DNA of 64,000 bases from Pseudomonadales bacterium (GTDB lineage Bacteria; Pseudomonadota; Gammaproteobacteria; Pseudomonadales; UBA7434). The notes beneath the pieces are model-generated. The model was not told where the DNA came from and did not search any database. It saw only the letters and a program-made list of their open reading frames with translations. A program made the translations under genes and the position numbers. The DNA lies in assembly GCA_028223755.1 (NCBI GenBank), contig JAOIUY010000002.1, positions 124,001 through 188,000 on the forward strand. Direction: 5' to 3'. Below are positions 19,635 through 28,628 of the stretch, piece by piece; position 1 is the first letter of the stretch; every line of letters starts with the position of its first letter.

Positions 19635-20297
19635 ATGCCTAGAATTGCACAGAAGTACTCTCGCCGCCAACAAATCCTTGAAGCGCTAGCGCATATGCTA
19701 GAAGTTGCACCCGGTGAGCGGATTACAACAGCCGGCCTTGCCAAAGAAGTCGGCGTCTCGGAAGCCGCACTCTATAGACATTTTCCTAGTAAGGCGAAGA
19801 TGTTTGAAGGCTTAATTGAGTTTGTTGAAGAGGCGGTATTCTCTCGCGTTAATGTCATTATCAGCGAAGAAACCTCAGCAATTCCGCGTTTAGAAAGAAC
19901 CATGCTGTTGTTATTGGGTTTTGCAGAAAAAAACCCAGGTATTTCTCGAATTCTTAATGGTGATGCATTAGCTGGTGAAACCGAGCGATTGCGCACCCGT
20001 GTTGCCCAGTTCTATGATCGTCTTGAAACCCAGCTTAAGCAAATTGTCCGCGACGCGGAAATTAACGAAGCGATTCGTCCCACCTTACCGGCAGCCAGTG
20101 CAGTGAATGTGATTCTGGCGGCAGCTGAAGGCCGTATTGGTCAATATGTCCGCAGTGAGTTTAAGCGTCCACCGACACAAAACTGGCAAGAGCAGTGGCA
20201 GTTGTTAATGTCTGGCTTTTTCCGCGAGAGTGTCGCTCAAAAGCCACAGCATTCGGTTGCTAGACAGAATGCACCAATCGCTCAAGGTGTCGGTTAA
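19635..20297 (+). CDS. slmA: Nucleoid occlusion factor SlmA
   Basis: TetR-family DNA-binding protein that blocks FtsZ assembly over the nucleoid. The 220-aa protein has the helix-turn-helix at about residues 30-55 (TAGLAKEVGVSEAALYRHFPSKAKMFEGLIEF) and the long SlmA-type C-terminal domain. It is about 20 residues longer than in E. coli because of a variable C-terminal tail. The N-terminus PRIAQKYSRRQQILEALA is typical of SlmA. Gene order near coaBC/argB/pyrE supports the assignment. Confidence 0.94.
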   Translation: MPRIAQKYSRRQQILEALAHMLEVAPGERITTAGLAKEVGVSEAALYRHFPSKAKMFEGLIEFVEEAVFSRVNVIISEETSAIPRLERTMLLLLGFAEKNPGISRILNGDALAGETERLRTRVAQFYDRLETQLKQIVRDAEINEAIRPTLPAASAVNVILAAAEGRIGQYVRSEFKRPPTQNWQEQWQLLMSGFFRESVAQKPQHSVARQNAPIAQGVG

Positions 20298-20321
20298 GTT
20301 TTAATAGCGTTACTGGCGCGC

Positions 20322-20380
20322 AGGTAGTTTGGATATTTGAAAGGTGTTTTGAATATCTGAAGGTAGTTTGATTATTTGTC
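20322..20380. repeat. Three imperfect 20-bp tandem repeats
   Basis: Units starting AGGTAGTTTGGATATTTGAA (20322), AGGTGTTTTGAATATCTGA (20342) and AGGTAGTTTGATTATTTGTC (20361) follow one another. The last covers the stop codon of the converging gene, so the repeat may have reshaped its C-terminus. Confidence 0.7.
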
Positions 20381-21055
20381 AGTTGATGTGTGTTTTTTAA
20401 CAAGCTGGCTAAACCGTTCAATATCTAATGCATAGCGCTGATCGACTTTATCTTTTTCATTGTCCATTGATTTTAATGACGTGTCGGCCTCTTTTAACTT
20501 CTGCTCCAACTCCGCAATATTATTTCCAATAACCACAGGCACCTCTCTGCCGGTTCTCTCTATATTTGCAGCGCGACTTTGTTGGCGTTCAACCTGATCT
20601 TTTAAGCTCATCATGTTGCTTCGTAAAATACTAATGCGCACATCAAATTCAGAGAGCTTGCGTTGCCGTTCGGCCTCTAGGTCATCGACCGTGCTATAGC
20701 GCAGAAGTAATGATTCATTATATTCGCGAGCCTCTTGTTCTTGTTGCGCTACAAGCTCGCGCTTTTTAAGCTCATCACTTAATTGTGCAAATTCTTCATC
20801 GCTAAGTTCAGCGGGGACTTCTTTAATAATATGACCTCCCAGCGTAACAATGGCATAACCACGTTTTGCTTCGGCAGGGCTAAGCGAGGATTTAAGTTCA
20901 GTGACACCTCGCTCATTAATCACGCGATAGTATTGTCGATCTTGTCCATAACTAAAATCGACAAACATCAGCGCACTGCAAAACAAGGCTAAAACCAACC
21001 ATAAAGAGGTTCGTAGCTTAATGCTATTAGCTTTGATTAACGGTATGCGCGCCAT
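20372..21055 (-). CDS. DUF4124-like exported coiled-coil protein
   Basis: A 227-aa protein of unknown function. A signal peptide or membrane anchor spans about residues 15-37 (LWLVLALFCSALMFVDFSYG), followed by a DUF4124-like segment (YYRVINERGVTELKSSLSPAEAKRGYAIV). From about residue 90 the rest is strongly charged and predicted alpha-helical coiled coil (SDEEFAQLSDELKKRE, LEAERQRKLSEFDVR, AELEQKLKEADTSLKS). The start overlaps the end of pyrE by 29 bases, so it is probably translated from the same transcript. Similar proteins sit beside pyrE in Pseudomonas relatives. Confidence 0.85.
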   Translation of the reverse strand: MARIPLIKANSIKLRTSLWLVLALFCSALMFVDFSYGQDRQYYRVINERGVTELKSSLSPAEAKRGYAIVTLGGHIIKEVPAELSDEEFAQLSDELKKRELVAQQEQEAREYNESLLLRYSTVDDLEAERQRKLSEFDVRISILRSNMMSLKDQVERQQSRAANIERTGREVPVVIGNNIAELEQKLKEADTSLKSMDNEKDKVDQRYALDIERFSQLVKKHTSTDK

Positions 21056-21707
21056 ATTGATGCCAGTAGTTTTTTATAGCTTCAAGTTGCTCGTGGGTAA
21101 CAGCACTTGTTTCAGTGTTATCTTGCTTAGACAGGAAGTCGAGCAAGTGTTCAATTGTCACTATGCTAAGTACGGGAAGATTAAAATCTTGTTCAAAAGT
21201 TTGGCTAGCTGATAAATCGTTTGAACCTTTTTCGCATCGGTCGAGTCCAATAGTAACGCCAGCTGGTTGTGCTTGCTCGTGCTCGCCAAGTAATGCTAAT
21301 ACTTCGCGTATAGCTGTCCCAGCGGTAATGACGTCATCAATAATGAGGACTTTACCTTCTAATGGGGCGCCAACGATTGAGCCTCCTTCGCCGTGTTCTT
21401 TTTTCTCTTTACGATTAAAAGCATAAGGTACATCGCGATCATGATATGTCGCTAGTGCGGCTGCGGTAACGGCGACAAGAGGAATGCCTTTGTAGGCTGG
21501 GCCAAACAACATATCAAAGTCGATACCCGAGGCAATAATTTTTGCGGCATAGCATTGTCCAAGAATAGCGAGCTCTTGACCGCGGTTAAATTGACCAGCG
21601 TTAAAAAAGTAAGGGCTACAGCGTCCAGACTTTAATGTGAACTCGCCAAAGCATAATGCTTCGGCGTTGAGTGCTAGCTCAATAAATTGATGTTGAAATG
21701 TTTCCAT
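21027..21707 (-). CDS. pyrE: Orotate phosphoribosyltransferase
   Basis: Adds ribose 5-phosphate from PRPP to orotate in pyrimidine synthesis. The PRPP-binding motif KVLIIDDVITAGTAIREVL is at about residue 120, and the N-terminal substrate segment FGEFTLKSGRCSPYFFNAG is clear. ATG 21707 (METFQHQFIELAL) gives about 226 aa; 24 further in-frame codons upstream do not look like the family. Compared with the 213-aa E. coli enzyme it carries a short C-terminal extension, and its final 29 bases overlap the following gene. Confidence 0.95.
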   Translation of the reverse strand: METFQHQFIELALNAEALCFGEFTLKSGRCSPYFFNAGQFNRGQELAILGQCYAAKIIASGIDFDMLFGPAYKGIPLVAVTAAALATYHDRDVPYAFNRKEKKEHGEGGSIVGAPLEGKVLIIDDVITAGTAIREVLALLGEHEQAQPAGVTIGLDRCEKGSNDLSASQTFEQDFNLPVLSIVTIEHLLDFLSKQDNTETSAVTHEQLEAIKNYWHQYGAHTVNQS

Positions 21708-21996
21708 AAGAGGTTTTACCGAATTGTATAAATAGGTTGAATATCTGCCATTAGTCGTTTTATTTTGGCTGTACATCATATTATAAACCTAATTAAACTG
21801 CGTGGCTTGAGATGAAGTCGCAAAAATTGGGTCAATGCTAGCCAGACGGCCTATTTTTAATTTAAAATCATCGCTTTAAAGACATTGTTTGTTTCTGCCA
21901 ATAATAACAATAGAGTTGGCCAGCTTTGTTCTGAATGAAAACAGTTTGATGCTGGATTGAGTTTATTATGTATTATCTATTGGGTGAGGAAGTGTA

Positions 21997-22788
21997 ATGC
22001 GGGTAATCAGCTTTTGTGCTGAAGGAATTGAGCAAGCAGCAGGACGCGGCTTTTATGATTGGATGGAAGGTCAGGATGCAGATGTTGTTTGTATTCAGGA
22101 TATTCGCACCCAAGAACACTTGCTGCGCGATGATATGTATTTTCCATCGTCTTATAATGTCTACTTTTTTGACAACCCTGACAGCACGAATGGTGTTGCT
22201 GTTTATTGCCGTGACTTGCCTAAGGCGATTATGACCGGCATGGGTTTTAATGATTTCGATATGGAAGCGCGTTATATTCAAGCTGACTTTGAAAAAATCA
22301 GTTTTGGGTCGTTATTGGCACCTGAGGCAACGGCTGATGATGAGGCAAGTATTGCTCGCAAGGCACAATTTTTTGAGCAGTTGCACGACCATCTAGCAAA
22401 AATAAAAAATAAACGACGTGAATTTGTGATTTGCGGAAATTTTCGGGTTGCCCATCAGCCTAGAGACGTTCAGCAGTCTAATGAATATAGAGATACCATT
22501 GGTTTTACTGATGCAGAACGCAGTTGGCTAGATCAAATGTTAATTGATTTAGGTTATGTCGATGCCTTTCGTGCCGCCATTAGTGACGATGATGAGTTTA
22601 CATGGTGGCCATCAGGCACAATTGATGAAAATGGTTGGCGTGTTGATTATCAAATTGTCTCTGAAGGTTTAAGAAAGACCATAGAGTATGGCGGCATTTT
22701 AAAGAGCAAAACGTTTTCAGCGCATGGCCCTTTAACTATCGATTATGATTACGAGATTTGTCCCGAAGATAATATGCCGCGTTATTGA
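21997..22788 (+). CDS. crc: Crc-like catabolite repression control protein (degenerate ExoIII/EEP fold)
   Basis: A 263-aa member of the exonuclease III fold matching Pseudomonas Crc in length, segments and position between pyrE and rph. In Pseudomonas, Crc works with Hfq to block translation of catabolic mRNAs and is not a nuclease. The catalytic residues are also largely lost here: ExoIII Asn7 is Cys (SFCAEG), Glu34 is Asp (IQDIR), the GDxN loop reads GNFR, and the SDH motif reads SAHGP. One Asp (RVDYQ) and the final His remain. Nuclease activity is therefore unlikely. A function in Hfq-dependent translational control is inferred by homology. Confidence 0.85.
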   Translation: MRVISFCAEGIEQAAGRGFYDWMEGQDADVVCIQDIRTQEHLLRDDMYFPSSYNVYFFDNPDSTNGVAVYCRDLPKAIMTGMGFNDFDMEARYIQADFEKISFGSLLAPEATADDEASIARKAQFFEQLHDHLAKIKNKRREFVICGNFRVAHQPRDVQQSNEYRDTIGFTDAERSWLDQMLIDLGYVDAFRAAISDDDEFTWWPSGTIDENGWRVDYQIVSEGLRKTIEYGGILKSKTFSAHGPLTIDYDYEICPEDNMPRY

Positions 22789-22801
22789 TCCGTTCTATTC
22801 T

Positions 22802-23521
22802 TTACTCAGCAAGTGCACTTTTTTGCGCATTAATTAAATCTGCAATACCTTCTTCAGCTAAGGCCAACATCGAAGAGAGCTCCTGTTGTGAAAAGGGCGC
22901 CTCTTCAGCGGTGCCTTGTATTTCAATAAACTTGCCTTGCTCTGTCATGACAACATTCATATCGGTTTCGGCATTCGAATCTTCAGGGTAGTCGAGATCT
23001 AAAATAGCTTCGCCTTTATAAATACCGACAGAGATAGCCGCTATCATTGCGAGTAACGGAGATTCTTTTATCCAGCCTTTTTCTTGCATAAAGCTAAACG
23101 CATCAACCAAGGCTACACAAGCACCAGATATTGAAGCAGTTCGCGTACCGCCATCGGCTTGTAAAACATCGCAGTCAATAGTAATGGTGTATTCGCCCAT
23201 CGCTTCGAGGTCGACAGCGGATCGCAAAGAGCGGCCGATTAATCGTTGAATTTCTAGTGTTCGGCCGCCTTGTTTACCGCGCGCTGCTTCTCGGTTCATT
23301 CGCTCGTTAGTAGAGCGGGGCAGCATGCCATACTCGGCAGTAATCCAGCCACGACCTTCGCCTTTCATAAATCTTGGCACGCCTTGCGATACTGTTGCTG
23401 TGCAGAGTACGCGGGTGTCACCAAACTCGGCAATAACTGAGCCTTCGGCGTGCTTAGTGGCTCCGCGAGAAAAGCTGACTGAACGTAATTGATTGTTGCT
23501 ACGGCCGCTAGGTCGATCCAT
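22802..23521 (-). CDS. rph: Ribonuclease PH
   Basis: Phosphate-dependent 3'-5' exoribonuclease that trims tRNA 3' ends. The 239-aa length from ATG 23521 ([20 protein letters not shown]) matches the family; upstream in-frame codons are not conserved. Segments [39 protein letters not shown] and [16 protein letters not shown] are diagnostic. The C-terminus is intact, unlike the frameshifted rph of some E. coli K-12 strains. It is divergent from yicC. Confidence 0.97.
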   Translation of the reverse strand: MDRPSGRSNNQLRSVSFSRGATKHAEGSVIAEFGDTRVLCTATVSQGVPRFMKGEGRGWITAEYGMLPRSTNERMNREAARGKQGGRTLEIQRLIGRSLRSAVDLEAMGEYTITIDCDVLQADGGTRTASISGACVALVDAFSFMQEKGWIKESPLLAMIAAISVGIYKGEAILDLDYPEDSNAETDMNVVMTEQGKFIEIQGTAEEAPFSQQELSSMLALAEEGIADLINAQKSALAE

Positions 23522-23712
23522 AAGGTAACATCCTGATAATAAGTGAGGGTGCCGAATAAAGAGGGCAGGTGGTTTCAAAATTTGTTGCATTATACACTGG
23601 CAAAACAATTGCACCATCGTGTAAATGTTCGAACATAGGTACAATAGTAATCATTAGGCAGTATTAGTTGGCCGGTTCACTTTTTTGATAAATTTAAAAC
23701 GACGATAAGTTT

Positions 23713-24606
23713 ATGACAAAACAACTTACATTAAATGTAAATAGCATGACTGCCTTTGCACGAGTGCAGGGTGATAATGCGCTTGGTTCTTATGCGTGGG
23801 AATTGCGCAGTGTTAATCATCGCTACCTTGAAGCGCAATTTAAACTACCTGACAAGTTAAAAGTGTTAGAGCCTATTTTAAGAGAAAAAATGCGTGGTGC
23901 GATTGCGCGCGGCAAGATTGAATGCAGTTTGTACTTTAAGGCCAATGAGTCCGAACAAAGCTTTATCGTCAACGAAGAAAAAATTACAGCGCTGTTATCA
24001 GCAGCGCAACAGCTAGAAGCGCTAGACGAAAAAAAATCAAATATTGTGCCGTTAACGAGTTATGAGATTTTGCAATGGCCGGGTGTCTTGCAATCTGTAG
24101 AGTTAAATATAGAAGCAGTTACGGACAGTTTATTAGAGAGTTTTAACGATGCCTTGTTGAAATTAGCCGAGGCAAGAGCGTCTGAAGGCAATCGGATGGC
24201 TGATGTTATCTGCGAAAAGCTCGATCAAGTTGATGATCTAACACATCAAGTTAAGCTCAATATGCCTAAAATTTTAGCCGAGCACCAACAGCGACTTGAA
24301 GAGCGTTTGGCGCAGCTAAAGGCAGATGTTGATCAAGATCGCCTAGCGCAAGAAGTTGTGATGTTGGCACAAAAAGTTGATGTTGCTGAAGAGTTAGATC
24401 GTTTATTGGCTCATACAGCTGAAGTGAGAGATACCTTGGTTAAAAATGAGCCCTGTGGTCGACGTCTCGATTTTCTTATGCAAGAATTAAATCGAGAGGC
24501 GAATACCTTAGGTTCTAAATCGATAGCGACTGATAGCAGCCAAGGCGCGATTAACCTCAAAGTATTGATTGAGCAAATGCGTGAGCAAGTACAAAACATC
24601 GAATAA
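23713..24606 (+). CDS. yicC: YicC family endoribonuclease-like protein
   Basis: A 297-aa YicC-family protein. E. coli YicC has been described as an endoribonuclease acting on the small RNA RyhB; its role here is inferred. The conserved N-terminal segment SMTAFARVQG follows a short tail, then ELRSVNHRYLEAQFKLPD. The C-terminus holds the DUF1732 region (GRRLDFLMQELNREANTLGSKS). Several Met codons near the start make the exact start uncertain by about 11 residues. It is followed by gmk 59 bases downstream. Confidence 0.94.
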   Translation: MTKQLTLNVNSMTAFARVQGDNALGSYAWELRSVNHRYLEAQFKLPDKLKVLEPILREKMRGAIARGKIECSLYFKANESEQSFIVNEEKITALLSAAQQLEALDEKKSNIVPLTSYEILQWPGVLQSVELNIEAVTDSLLESFNDALLKLAEARASEGNRMADVICEKLDQVDDLTHQVKLNMPKILAEHQQRLEERLAQLKADVDQDRLAQEVVMLAQKVDVAEELDRLLAHTAEVRDTLVKNEPCGRRLDFLMQELNREANTLGSKSIATDSSQGAINLKVLIEQMREQVQNIE

Positions 24607-24665
24607 TATCTTTATCGTCTTATAATGGCGGATTGAGTGTTAGTGATTAATCAGGTTGATAAAAT

Positions 24666-25304
24666 ATGAGTCCGGTTCGGGGTAATTTATTTACAGTGTC
24701 GGCTCCCTCGGGTGCTGGTAAAACGAGTCTTGTCGAAGCGTTAGTAGCTACGGATAACCGTCTGCGCGTCTCAGTTTCTCATACTACTCGGACTATTCGC
24801 CCTGGCGAGGTCGATGGAGTTAACTACCATTTTACTGAATCGGCCAATTTTGAGCAGATGGTCGATGAGGGTAGCTTTCTTGAATACGCCACTGTTTTTG
24901 GTAATGCCTATGGCACTTCAAAAATTTGGGTCAATGAGCAGCTCGATCTTGGTTTTGATGTCATTTTAGAAATTGACTGGCAGGGGGCGCATCAAGCTCA
25001 CGAATGGTTAAAAGCAGAACAGGGCTCAGCAGGCATAGGCATTTTCATTTTGCCGCCATCATTAGATGCCCTGCAATCGCGATTAAAGGGGCGAGGGCAG
25101 GATGGCAGTGAAGTGATTGAGCAGCGTATGGCAGCGGCGGTGGCGGAAATATCGCACTATGAGCAGGCCGATTATCTAATCATCAATGACGATTTTGAGG
25201 TAGCTCTGGCCGATCTAAAGGCTGTTATTTTGGCGACGCGACAGCGTTTAGACCAACAACAGCGCCAATATCGGCCCTTATTAGACGCTTTATTGGCCAA
25301 ATAG
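24666..25304 (+). CDS. gmk: Guanylate kinase
   Basis: Phosphorylates GMP to GDP. The 212-aa protein has the P-loop SAPSGAGKTSLVEAL at residues 8-22, the GMP-binding segment SVSHTTRTIRPGEVDGVNYHF and EIDWQGAHQ. It lies upstream of rpoZ and spoT, the conserved guanine-nucleotide/stringent-response cluster. A 182-base gap to rpoZ contains a GGCTCT/AGAGCC hairpin at 25379-25394 in the likely rpoZ leader. Confidence 0.97.
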   Translation: MSPVRGNLFTVSAPSGAGKTSLVEALVATDNRLRVSVSHTTRTIRPGEVDGVNYHFTESANFEQMVDEGSFLEYATVFGNAYGTSKIWVNEQLDLGFDVILEIDWQGAHQAHEWLKAEQGSAGIGIFILPPSLDALQSRLKGRGQDGSEVIEQRMAAAVAEISHYEQADYLIINDDFEVALADLKAVILATRQRLDQQQRQYRPLLDALLAK

Positions 25305-25486
25305 GCCTATTGCGTCCAACGTTCAGTACTCGCAAACTGTGACAAACTTGCTTATACTGCGCGGCCGTTGGGCAGCAGGGCTCTTGTCAGAGCCATCAGT
25401 TTTAGCCACAATCGGATCAGCTAAACCCAGATTTCACTTTATATCGATATCCGTTTATCGATAGGCAATATAGGCAAACCAACATT

Positions 25487-25738
25487 ATGGCCAGAATTAC
25501 CGTAGAAGATTGTTTAGACCATGTCGACAACCGATTTGAACTTGTAATGGTTGCTAGCAAGCGCGCACGTCAAATTGCGACACAAGGCAAAGACCCAATG
25601 GTTGATGTTTCTGATGATAAGCCACCGGTTATCGCGTTGCGCGAAATCGAAAAAGGCTTAATCGATCCTAAGAATATGGATGTTGAAGAAGAAGTTGATG
25701 ACCTAACAGAAGAGCTTGCTGCTGAATTCGGTATTTAA
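25487..25738 (+). CDS. rpoZ: RNA polymerase omega subunit
   Basis: An 83-aa subunit that helps assemble RNA polymerase and forms part of a ppGpp-binding site in proteobacteria. The diagnostic N-terminus [19 protein letters not shown] includes the MAR motif at the ppGpp site. The C-terminus is acidic. It is followed by spoT, coupling a ppGpp target with its metabolising enzyme. Confidence 0.98.
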   Translation: MARITVEDCLDHVDNRFELVMVASKRARQIATQGKDPMVDVSDDKPPVIALREIEKGLIDPKNMDVEEEVDDLTEELAAEFGI

Positions 25739-25801
25739 ACAATCGTTTAAACTGTAACAGTTCCTCTACCATTACCGCCTGCCACAGATTATATTGTGGT
25801 T

Positions 25802-27937
25802 ATGGCGGCTACGATTAACGATCTCACCCAAAAGCTTAATGCTTACCTCGATGATGACCAGATAGATTTGGTTCGTCGTGCTTACTTGTGCGCGGAAAAA
25901 GCGCACAGTGGACAGACTAGACGCTCTGGCGAGGCCTATGTCACTCATCCTTTAGCGGTTGCACATATTCTTGCTGATATGCATATGGATCATCAAAGCT
26001 TGGCTGCTGCCATGCTTCACGATGTTATCGAAGATACTGCAGTCGACAAACTTGAGCTAAGAGAGCAGTTTGGCTCTACCGTTGCTGAACTTGTTGACGG
26101 TGTGAGTAAGTTAACGCAATTCGAATTCCAGACGCAGGCAGAGAAGCAGGCAGAAAACTTCCAAAAAATGGCTATGGCCATGGCGCGTGATTTACGGGTT
26201 ATTTTGGTTAAATTGGCCGATCGCCTTCATAATATGCGAACGTTAGATGTGTTGGGTGCCGAAAAGCGCCGCCGTATCGCTATTGAAACCTTAGAAATTT
26301 ATGCGCCGATTGCTAACCGATTAGGCATGAATGAAGTGCGTATAGAATTTGAAGACTTAGGCTTTGGTACTTTGTATCCCATGCGCGCCAAGCGAATACA
26401 GGCCGCGATTGAAGCGACTCGCGGGCACCGCAAAGAATTGGTCGCAAATATTCAGGCACAAGTTGGCGAGCAGTTGGCGAAAGATGGCCTTACCGCAAGA
26501 GTCATTGGTCGCGAAAAGCATTTATACAGCATTTACCAAAAGATGCGCAGCAAGAGCCGATCATTTACCGAAATCATGGATGTGTTCGCGTTTAGAATTA
26601 TTGTTAATTCGCCAGATGATTGCTATCGAACGCTTGGCTCTATTCATAGTTTATATAAACCTCGCCCCGGCCACTTTAAAGATTATATTGCCATCCCTAA
26701 GGCTAATGGTTATCAATCCTTACACACTATTTTATTTGGCATGCACGGCGTGCCGATTGAAATACAAATTCGCACCGAAGAAATGGAGCAGATGGCTAAC
26801 AACGGCATTGCTGCACATTGGTTGTATAAGGCGAATAATCAGGATGCATCGGTAGGCAGTCATGCACGAGCGCGACAATGGGTACAAGGTTTACTTGAGC
26901 TTCAGCAAAATGCCGGCAATTCATTAGAATTTATTGAAAATGTGAAAATCGATTTATTTCCCGAAGAGGTTTACGTCTTTACGCCTAAAGGGAAAATTAT
27001 GGAGTTGCCACTAGGCTCAACCGCGATAGATTTCGCTTATGCCGTGCATACAGATATTGGTAACAGCTGTGTCGGTTGTCGGATTAATCGACGCCTTGCT
27101 GCTTTATCGCAGCCGCTGCAAAGTGGACAGACAATTGAAATTATTACCGCGCCTGGTGCTAACCCTAATCCAAGTTGGTTAGATATGGTGGCGACCAGTC
27201 GAGCGCGAAGCCAAATTCGTCATTACTTGAAACACCTTAAAAGTGATGAGTCGATGGAGCTGGGTCGACGGTTATTAAATAAATCATTAATGACATTTGA
27301 ATCGAGCCTTGATGCAGTAACCGCTGAACAGCAGGCGAAATTAATTAAGAAGACCGGTGTTGATAATTTTAACCAAATACTGGAAGAGGTCGGTTTAGGC
27401 GACCGTGTTGCTTACTTAACGGCGCGTCAACTACTCGACATTCATGATGATAAAGCCGGCAGTAATATGGTTATCGGTAATCGTGAAAAGCCATTAGTCA
27501 TTGCTGGTACCGAAGGCATGATGATCAACTTTGCCAAGTGTTGTAATCCCATCCCTGGCGATGATATTGGCGGGCATATTACGGCGGGTCGAGGCGTTGT
27601 TGTGCATCTTTCAGATTGCCGCAATTACCATGAGATACAAGAAAAAGATAAAGAGGGGCGCAGCGTTGCTCTTCGCTGGCATGATGATGCCGAAGGCGAA
27701 TACCGTGTCGAATTAAAAGTAGAGGTTGAGCAGCAGCGCGGCATAATTGCTTCGCTAGCAAATAAAGTGAATAGCCTTGATGGTAGTATCGAATCGATAA
27801 AAGTTGAAGAGCGCGATTCAAAATCAAGTATTATTCATATCTTCCTTGCAGTGAGTAACCGCGTTCATCTCGCAAGAATTATTCGACGGATACGAGTGTT
27901 GAAGTCTGTTGTCAAAGTGGTCCGCGTTAAACGCTAG
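25802..27937 (+). CDS. spoT: Bifunctional (p)ppGpp synthetase/hydrolase SpoT
   Basis: Controls (p)ppGpp levels. Domain order in about 711 aa is: HD hydrolase (residues 30-170; MLHDVIEDT and ADRLHNMRTL), synthetase (about 230-350; RPGHFKDYIAIPKANGYQSLH), TGS (about 390-450; VYVFTPKGKIMELPLGSTA), a helical/zinc-finger region (FAKCCNPIPGDDIGG) and a C-terminal ACT domain. The hydrolase residues are intact, so it is SpoT-like rather than RelA-like. ATG 25802 is preferred over a GTG two codons upstream. Confidence 0.97.
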   Translation: MAATINDLTQKLNAYLDDDQIDLVRRAYLCAEKAHSGQTRRSGEAYVTHPLAVAHILADMHMDHQSLAAAMLHDVIEDTAVDKLELREQFGSTVAELVDGVSKLTQFEFQTQAEKQAENFQKMAMAMARDLRVILVKLADRLHNMRTLDVLGAEKRRRIAIETLEIYAPIANRLGMNEVRIEFEDLGFGTLYPMRAKRIQAAIEATRGHRKELVANIQAQVGEQLAKDGLTARVIGREKHLYSIYQKMRSKSRSFTEIMDVFAFRIIVNSPDDCYRTLGSIHSLYKPRPGHFKDYIAIPKANGYQSLHTILFGMHGVPIEIQIRTEEMEQMANNGIAAHWLYKANNQDASVGSHARARQWVQGLLELQQNAGNSLEFIENVKIDLFPEEVYVFTPKGKIMELPLGSTAIDFAYAVHTDIGNSCVGCRINRRLAALSQPLQSGQTIEIITAPGANPNPSWLDMVATSRARSQIRHYLKHLKSDESMELGRRLLNKSLMTFESSLDAVTAEQQAKLIKKTGVDNFNQILEEVGLGDRVAYLTARQLLDIHDDKAGSNMVIGNREKPLVIAGTEGMMINFAKCCNPIPGDDIGGHITAGRGVVVHLSDCRNYHEIQEKDKEGRSVALRWHDDAEGEYRVELKVEVEQQRGIIASLANKVNSLDGSIESIKVEERDSKSSIIHIFLAVSNRVHLARIIRRIRVLKSVVKVVRVKR

Positions 27938-27966
27938 CTTTCAGTCGATAATACAGGCCTTTGTTT

Positions 27967-28356
27967 ATGAGTGATAAATTAATTATCAACACGGATCAAG
28001 CCCCCGCAGCAATTGGCCCATACTCCCAAGCTGTGCGAGTTGCTAATACTGTTTATTTGTCAGGGCAGATTCCCTTAGTACCCTCCACCATGCTTTTATG
28101 TGAGGGCGGTATTACTGAGCAAGCGACACAGGTATTTACCAATCTTGCCGCTGTTGCTTCGGCGGCTGGCGGCTCATTAAATGACAGCGTTAAATTAAAT
28201 ATTTCAATGACGGATTTGTCTGGCTTTGATCAGGTGAATACAGTTATGCAGCAGTATTTAGATGCGCCTTTTCCTGCACGCGCCTGTGTACAAGTTGCGG
28301 CTCTTCCCAAAGGGGCACTGATAGAAGTTGAAGCAATTTTGCATCTTTCTGAATAA
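27967..28356 (+). CDS. ridA: Enamine/imine deaminase RidA
   Basis: Hydrolyses reactive 2-aminoacrylate and other enamine/imine intermediates. The 129-aa protein has the YjgF/RidA signature (APAAIGPYSQAVRVANTVYLSGQIPL) and the catalytic Arg in the PARACVQVAALPKGALIEVEA region. It follows spoT by 29 bases, the conserved gmk-rpoZ-spoT-ridA order. ATG 27967 is preferred over an in-frame TTG at 27961. Confidence 0.97.
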   Translation: MSDKLIINTDQAPAAIGPYSQAVRVANTVYLSGQIPLVPSTMLLCEGGITEQATQVFTNLAAVASAAGGSLNDSVKLNISMTDLSGFDQVNTVMQQYLDAPFPARACVQVAALPKGALIEVEAILHLSE

Positions 28357-28419
28357 TTTTTTGCATTAATAAATAACTAACGTATTAATATTTGACCCTC
28401 TAATACTAATTAAAAATAT

Positions 28420-28623
28420 ATGGCATTTTTAGAAGAGCGTAGCATCGACTGTCCTTATTGTGGCGAGTCTATTGATATTCTTCTTGAACCCGTCGAAGCG
28501 GATCAAGATGATGCGACTCATTATATTGAAGATTGTCAGGTCTGCTGTCGGCCAATACAAATTAAAATAACAACAGACTTTAGTGGTGAGACATGCGTAA
28601 ATGTATCGCATGAGAATGAGTAA
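28420..28623 (+). CDS. CPXCG-motif cysteine-rich small protein
   Basis: A 67-aa protein of the Cys-rich CPXCG family. Two Cys pairs (C11PYC14G and C39QVC42C43) probably form a zinc site. Function is unknown for the family. It has an acidic middle (EPVEADQDD) and no signal peptide, so it is likely cytoplasmic. It follows ridA on the same strand and ends 5 bases before the stop of the converging tonB-like gene. Confidence 0.9.
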   Translation: MAFLEERSIDCPYCGESIDILLEPVEADQDDATHYIEDCQVCCRPIQIKITTDFSGETCVNVSHENE

Positions 28624-28628
28624 AGAGG

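Noticed and set aside
22800-23644. rph start at the far upstream in-frame codon
   Set aside because: The extra 41 residues are Cys/His/Pro-rich, unlike the family; ATG 23521 gives the normal 239 aa.
26364-26855. 163-codon open frame inside spoT
   Set aside because: It is a shifted frame of the conserved synthetase region of spoT with no start signal.
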